From assembly GCF_000478195.2 (NCBI RefSeq), contig NZ_AUZM01000022.1:1-64000 (forward strand): DNA of 64,000 bases. The letters run 5' to 3'. A program made the position numbers and the translations under genes. This stretch comes from Lyngbya aestuarii BL J (lineage in GTDB: Bacteria > Cyanobacteriota > Cyanobacteriia > Cyanobacteriales > Microcoleaceae). Under the pieces are notes generated by a model. It was not told where the DNA came from and did no database searches. It worked only from the letters and a program-made list of their open reading frames with translations. This document shows, one piece after another, positions 61,919-64,000 of this stretch; the stretch's first letter is position 1; each line of letters opens with the position of its first letter.

Positions 61919-62953
61919 TTACGATCCAATCGATAAAGGTTCAGGCTTCAATAATTCCGTCAACATTTCCGCTGGAGGCTCACTATAGGGCCAAGCAAAA
62001 GCATGACGAAAAGCAGCCCGTTGACAGGCTTGTAATTGTCGAAAATCAATAATATCCAGCGTTAACAAATTCTCATACTCAAACGGTAAACGGACGTTAT
62101 GCAGTCCTGCATTATCAGTACAAATGGCAATATCAACCCCCGCCTCAAAACACCGTTCAAATACAACTTTAAGCTCACGGATATCGTCCAACGTTCCTGT
62201 CTTAATATAAGTCGTCGGACACACTTCTAAACATTGTTTTTGGCTGGCTAATTCGCTTAATAATTCTGGATATTTTAACGGAATTTGAATGCCATGACCA
62301 ATTCGCATTAAATAGGGGAGGAGTTCCGGATAACAACCGTCGGCTGTTTCATAAACGTGACCTGTTGTTTTTAGTCCTTTTGATCGCGCATACTTGTACA
62401 AACCAACAAACTCATCTAAGCGATCGCGATAGTGAGCATCTCCCCCTGCTAAATCCACTGCACAGACATATTGAGGCATTTGCGCCGCTAAGTCAACAAT
62501 GGCTTTGTTCACCTCGTAGGGAAGCCGAGAGTGCATACAGAGAATTTGACTGGTAACAATCGGATACTCGTTCAACTGGCTGGCTTTCCCGACAATTTCC
62601 ACGACCATGGCCATCGCTTCAATCCGTTCAGATTGACTGAGATGTTCCGGGGTTCGTAGGTAGGGAGTATAACGCAGTTCTAGATAAGCCAGATTTTCAA
62701 AAGTGTACGCCCCCCGCATCAACCGACAAATAAAATAGGGTAATGTCTCAGCCGTTTGGACGTGTTCCACCATCGTATGCAGTTCTAGATACTCATCGAG
62801 AGTATTACGAGGTTTGGTGTAAAACGCCTCAAAGTCTGCGTATTGGGGAAACTTTTCGGCTAAGTCGTCATTGTGGCGTCGGAAGTACCGCCAGAGAATA
62901 CGGGGTACAACTGAACCCCCCAAGTGGCGATGTAATTCTGCGTGTAAGGTCAT
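61919..62953 (-). CDS. Adenosine deaminase family protein
   Basis: A 344-residue metal-dependent amidohydrolase: AELHRHLGGSV (HxH metal motif), TSQILCMHSRLP, VDLAGGDAHY, GHVYETADGCYP, RIGHGIQIP and ICTDNAGLHNVRLPFEYENL. The metal and base residues of adenosine deaminases are present, but the usual HAGE reads HVYE and the TDDP-type end reads TDNAGLH. Such changes mark adenosine-deaminase-like subgroups with other purine or aminodeoxyfutalosine-type substrates, so the substrate is uncertain. It is divergent from purA, with a shared 168-base spacer, which fits purine metabolism. Confidence 0.82.
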   Translation of the reverse strand: MTLHAELHRHLGGSVVPRILWRYFRRHNDDLAEKFPQYADFEAFYTKPRNTLDEYLELHTMVEHVQTAETLPYFICRLMRGAYTFENLAYLELRYTPYLRTPEHLSQSERIEAMAMVVEIVGKASQLNEYPIVTSQILCMHSRLPYEVNKAIVDLAAQMPQYVCAVDLAGGDAHYRDRLDEFVGLYKYARSKGLKTTGHVYETADGCYPELLPYLMRIGHGIQIPLKYPELLSELASQKQCLEVCPTTYIKTGTLDDIRELKVVFERCFEAGVDIAICTDNAGLHNVRLPFEYENLLTLDIIDFRQLQACQRAAFRHAFAWPYSEPPAEMLTELLKPEPLSIGS

Positions 62954-63121
62954 AGGAGTTTTAACTTAAATGATTAATCGTTCGCGCGTGAATTTCTGGT
63001 TATACTTCTAATCTTAACAAATCTTAATAATTCTCCCGTTACAAAAATTCATTTGACAGAAATCAGGTTAGGTGATGATAATTAGGATTTGTGTAAACTA
63101 GAAGCTTGGCGTAGAATTCCC

Positions 63122-64000
63122 TTGGCTAACGTAATTGTGGTCGGTGCCCAGTGGGGTGACGAAGGAAAAGGAAAGATTACTGATCTGCTGAGTCGGTCAG
63201 CAGATGTCGTAGTTCGCTATCAAGGCGGTGTGAACGCTGGTCATACCGTTGTTGTCAATAACCAAACGTTTAAACTGCATTTGATTCCCTCGGGGATTTT
63301 GTATCCCGACACGGAATGTATCATTGCCGGGGGAACGGTCATTGACCCGAAGATACTGATCCAAGAACTTGATCAAGTCGAAAGCCTCAATGTCTCTACA
63401 AGTAAGCTAAAAATTTCTCAAACGGCTCATGTTACGATGCCGTATCATCGATTGTTTGATCAAGCTTCAGAAGAACAACGTGGACAACGTAAAATCGGAA
63501 CAACCGGGCGGGGAATAGGCCCAACTTATGCCGATAAGTCAGAACGAACTGGAATTCGGATGATCGATCTGATGAATCCCGAGGGACTGCGCGCCCAACT
63601 TGAATGGACGATTAGCTGTAAAAATGTTGTCTTAGAAAGATTGTACAACTTACCGCCCCTTGATGCGGAAGCAGTTATTGAAGAATATTTAGGATACGCT
63701 GAACGTCTACGTCCTCATGTGGTGGATAGTTCATTGCGGGTGTATGAAGCAATTCGCCGTCGGGAAAATGTTTTGTTTGAAGGGGCGCAGGGAACCCTTC
63801 TCGACTTGGATCACGGGACTTATCCCTATGTAACTTCCTCTAACCCCATCGCTGGAGGGGCTTGTGTGGGCGCTGGTGTTGGGCCAACGGTGATTGATCG
63901 AGTGATTGGGGTGGCGAAAGCTTACACCACTCGTGTGGGTGAGGGGCCTTTTCCGACGGAAATGGTGGATGGTATTGGAGAAGTATTATGCGCGCGCGGG
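63122..64000 (+). CDS. purA: Adenylosuccinate synthetase (partial, runs off the window)
   Basis: The first 293 codons of an enzyme that makes adenylosuccinate from IMP, aspartate and GTP. The start is a TTG (LANVIV), as often annotated in cyanobacteria; no in-frame ATG lies nearby upstream. Motifs are [17 protein letters not shown] (GTP P-loop with the catalytic Asp), [11 protein letters not shown] (catalytic His), [16 protein letters not shown] and [20 protein letters not shown]. The rest of the protein lies beyond base 64000. It is divergent from the deaminase gene. Confidence 0.95.
   Translation, partial: MANVIVVGAQWGDEGKGKITDLLSRSADVVVRYQGGVNAGHTVVVNNQTFKLHLIPSGILYPDTECIIAGGTVIDPKILIQELDQVESLNVSTSKLKISQTAHVTMPYHRLFDQASEEQRGQRKIGTTGRGIGPTYADKSERTGIRMIDLMNPEGLRAQLEWTISCKNVVLERLYNLPPLDAEAVIEEYLGYAERLRPHVVDSSLRVYEAIRRRENVLFEGAQGTLLDLDHGTYPYVTSSNPIAGGACVGAGVGPTVIDRVIGVAKAYTTRVGEGPFPTEMVDGIGEVLCARG

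Noticed and set aside
1-64000. CRISPR arrays, tRNA or rRNA genes
   Set aside because: No regular repeat-spacer pattern and no tRNA or rRNA signature sequences were seen on either strand.

Overview
The window is chromosomal DNA from a cyanobacterium, most likely a filamentous (Oscillatoriales-type) one. Direct evidence is an allophycocyanin B subunit (apcD), the photosystem II assembly factor psb28, a cyanobacterial AbrB regulator, several families found almost only in cyanobacteria (DUF3326, DUF3611, DUF3038/DUF4335, DUF6737), and more than twenty copies of the HIP1 palindrome GCGATCGC. Short tandem repeats between genes and an HpsE-like glycosyltransferase point to a filamentous form; that is inference. 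I see no tRNA, rRNA, CRISPR array or prophage.

Layout. 1-2.1 kb is a mobile-element scar: the 3' end of a group II intron (HNH tail of its protein plus domains V/VI), an intact tnpB, nested palindromes and a truncated Uma2 gene. 2.2-9.4 kb holds a CPBP protease, DUF3326, a zinc-ribbon/PP2C phosphatase, a small heat-shock protein, a five-repeat beta-propeller facing an LRAT-PspA-like fusion, and clpS. 9.6-14.3 kb is a giant WD40/Ig-like protein whose end abuts a sigma-factor remnant. 14.7-20.8 kb carries a peroxiredoxin-like protein, moaB, psb28, a beta-helix/SLH surface protein and DUF3611. 21.4-30.2 kb has apgM, yihY, a cytochrome P450, a possible tiny membrane protein, an NDH-2/DoxX fusion and a regulator-like gene coupled to an MscS channel. 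30.2-39.3 kb has an aminotransferase pseudogene, a YdcF protein, apcD, rlmD, DUF1232, uspA, lpxD, cyAbrB, a frameshifted CPBP protease and a radical SAM enzyme. 39.3-48.2 kb is a signalling block: a 1623-residue hybrid histidine kinase, an AAA-like/GGDEF protein and a second AAA-like protein. 48.1-51.0 kb is a three-gene polysaccharide cluster. 51.4-64 kb has a Bax1-like nuclease, an OppB-type permease, apt, DUF3038/DUF4335, an OmpA-family protein, fmt, a STAS-sugar transferase with an RsbW-like kinase, a Nudix-like protein, an adenosine deaminase homologue and the start of purA.

Common threads are inferred. Cell-surface polysaccharide appears at 48.1-51.0 and 59.4-60.9 kb, the latter with partner-switching control built in. 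Purine metabolism appears as apt, the deaminase and purA. Most other genes look like single-gene units, as is usual in cyanobacteria. The most unusual items are multidomain fusions (LRAT-PspA, STAS-sugar transferase, WD40-Ig-omega-like, an ethylene-receptor-like kinase with a bilin-type GAF domain) and a few unannotated RNA-like structures.
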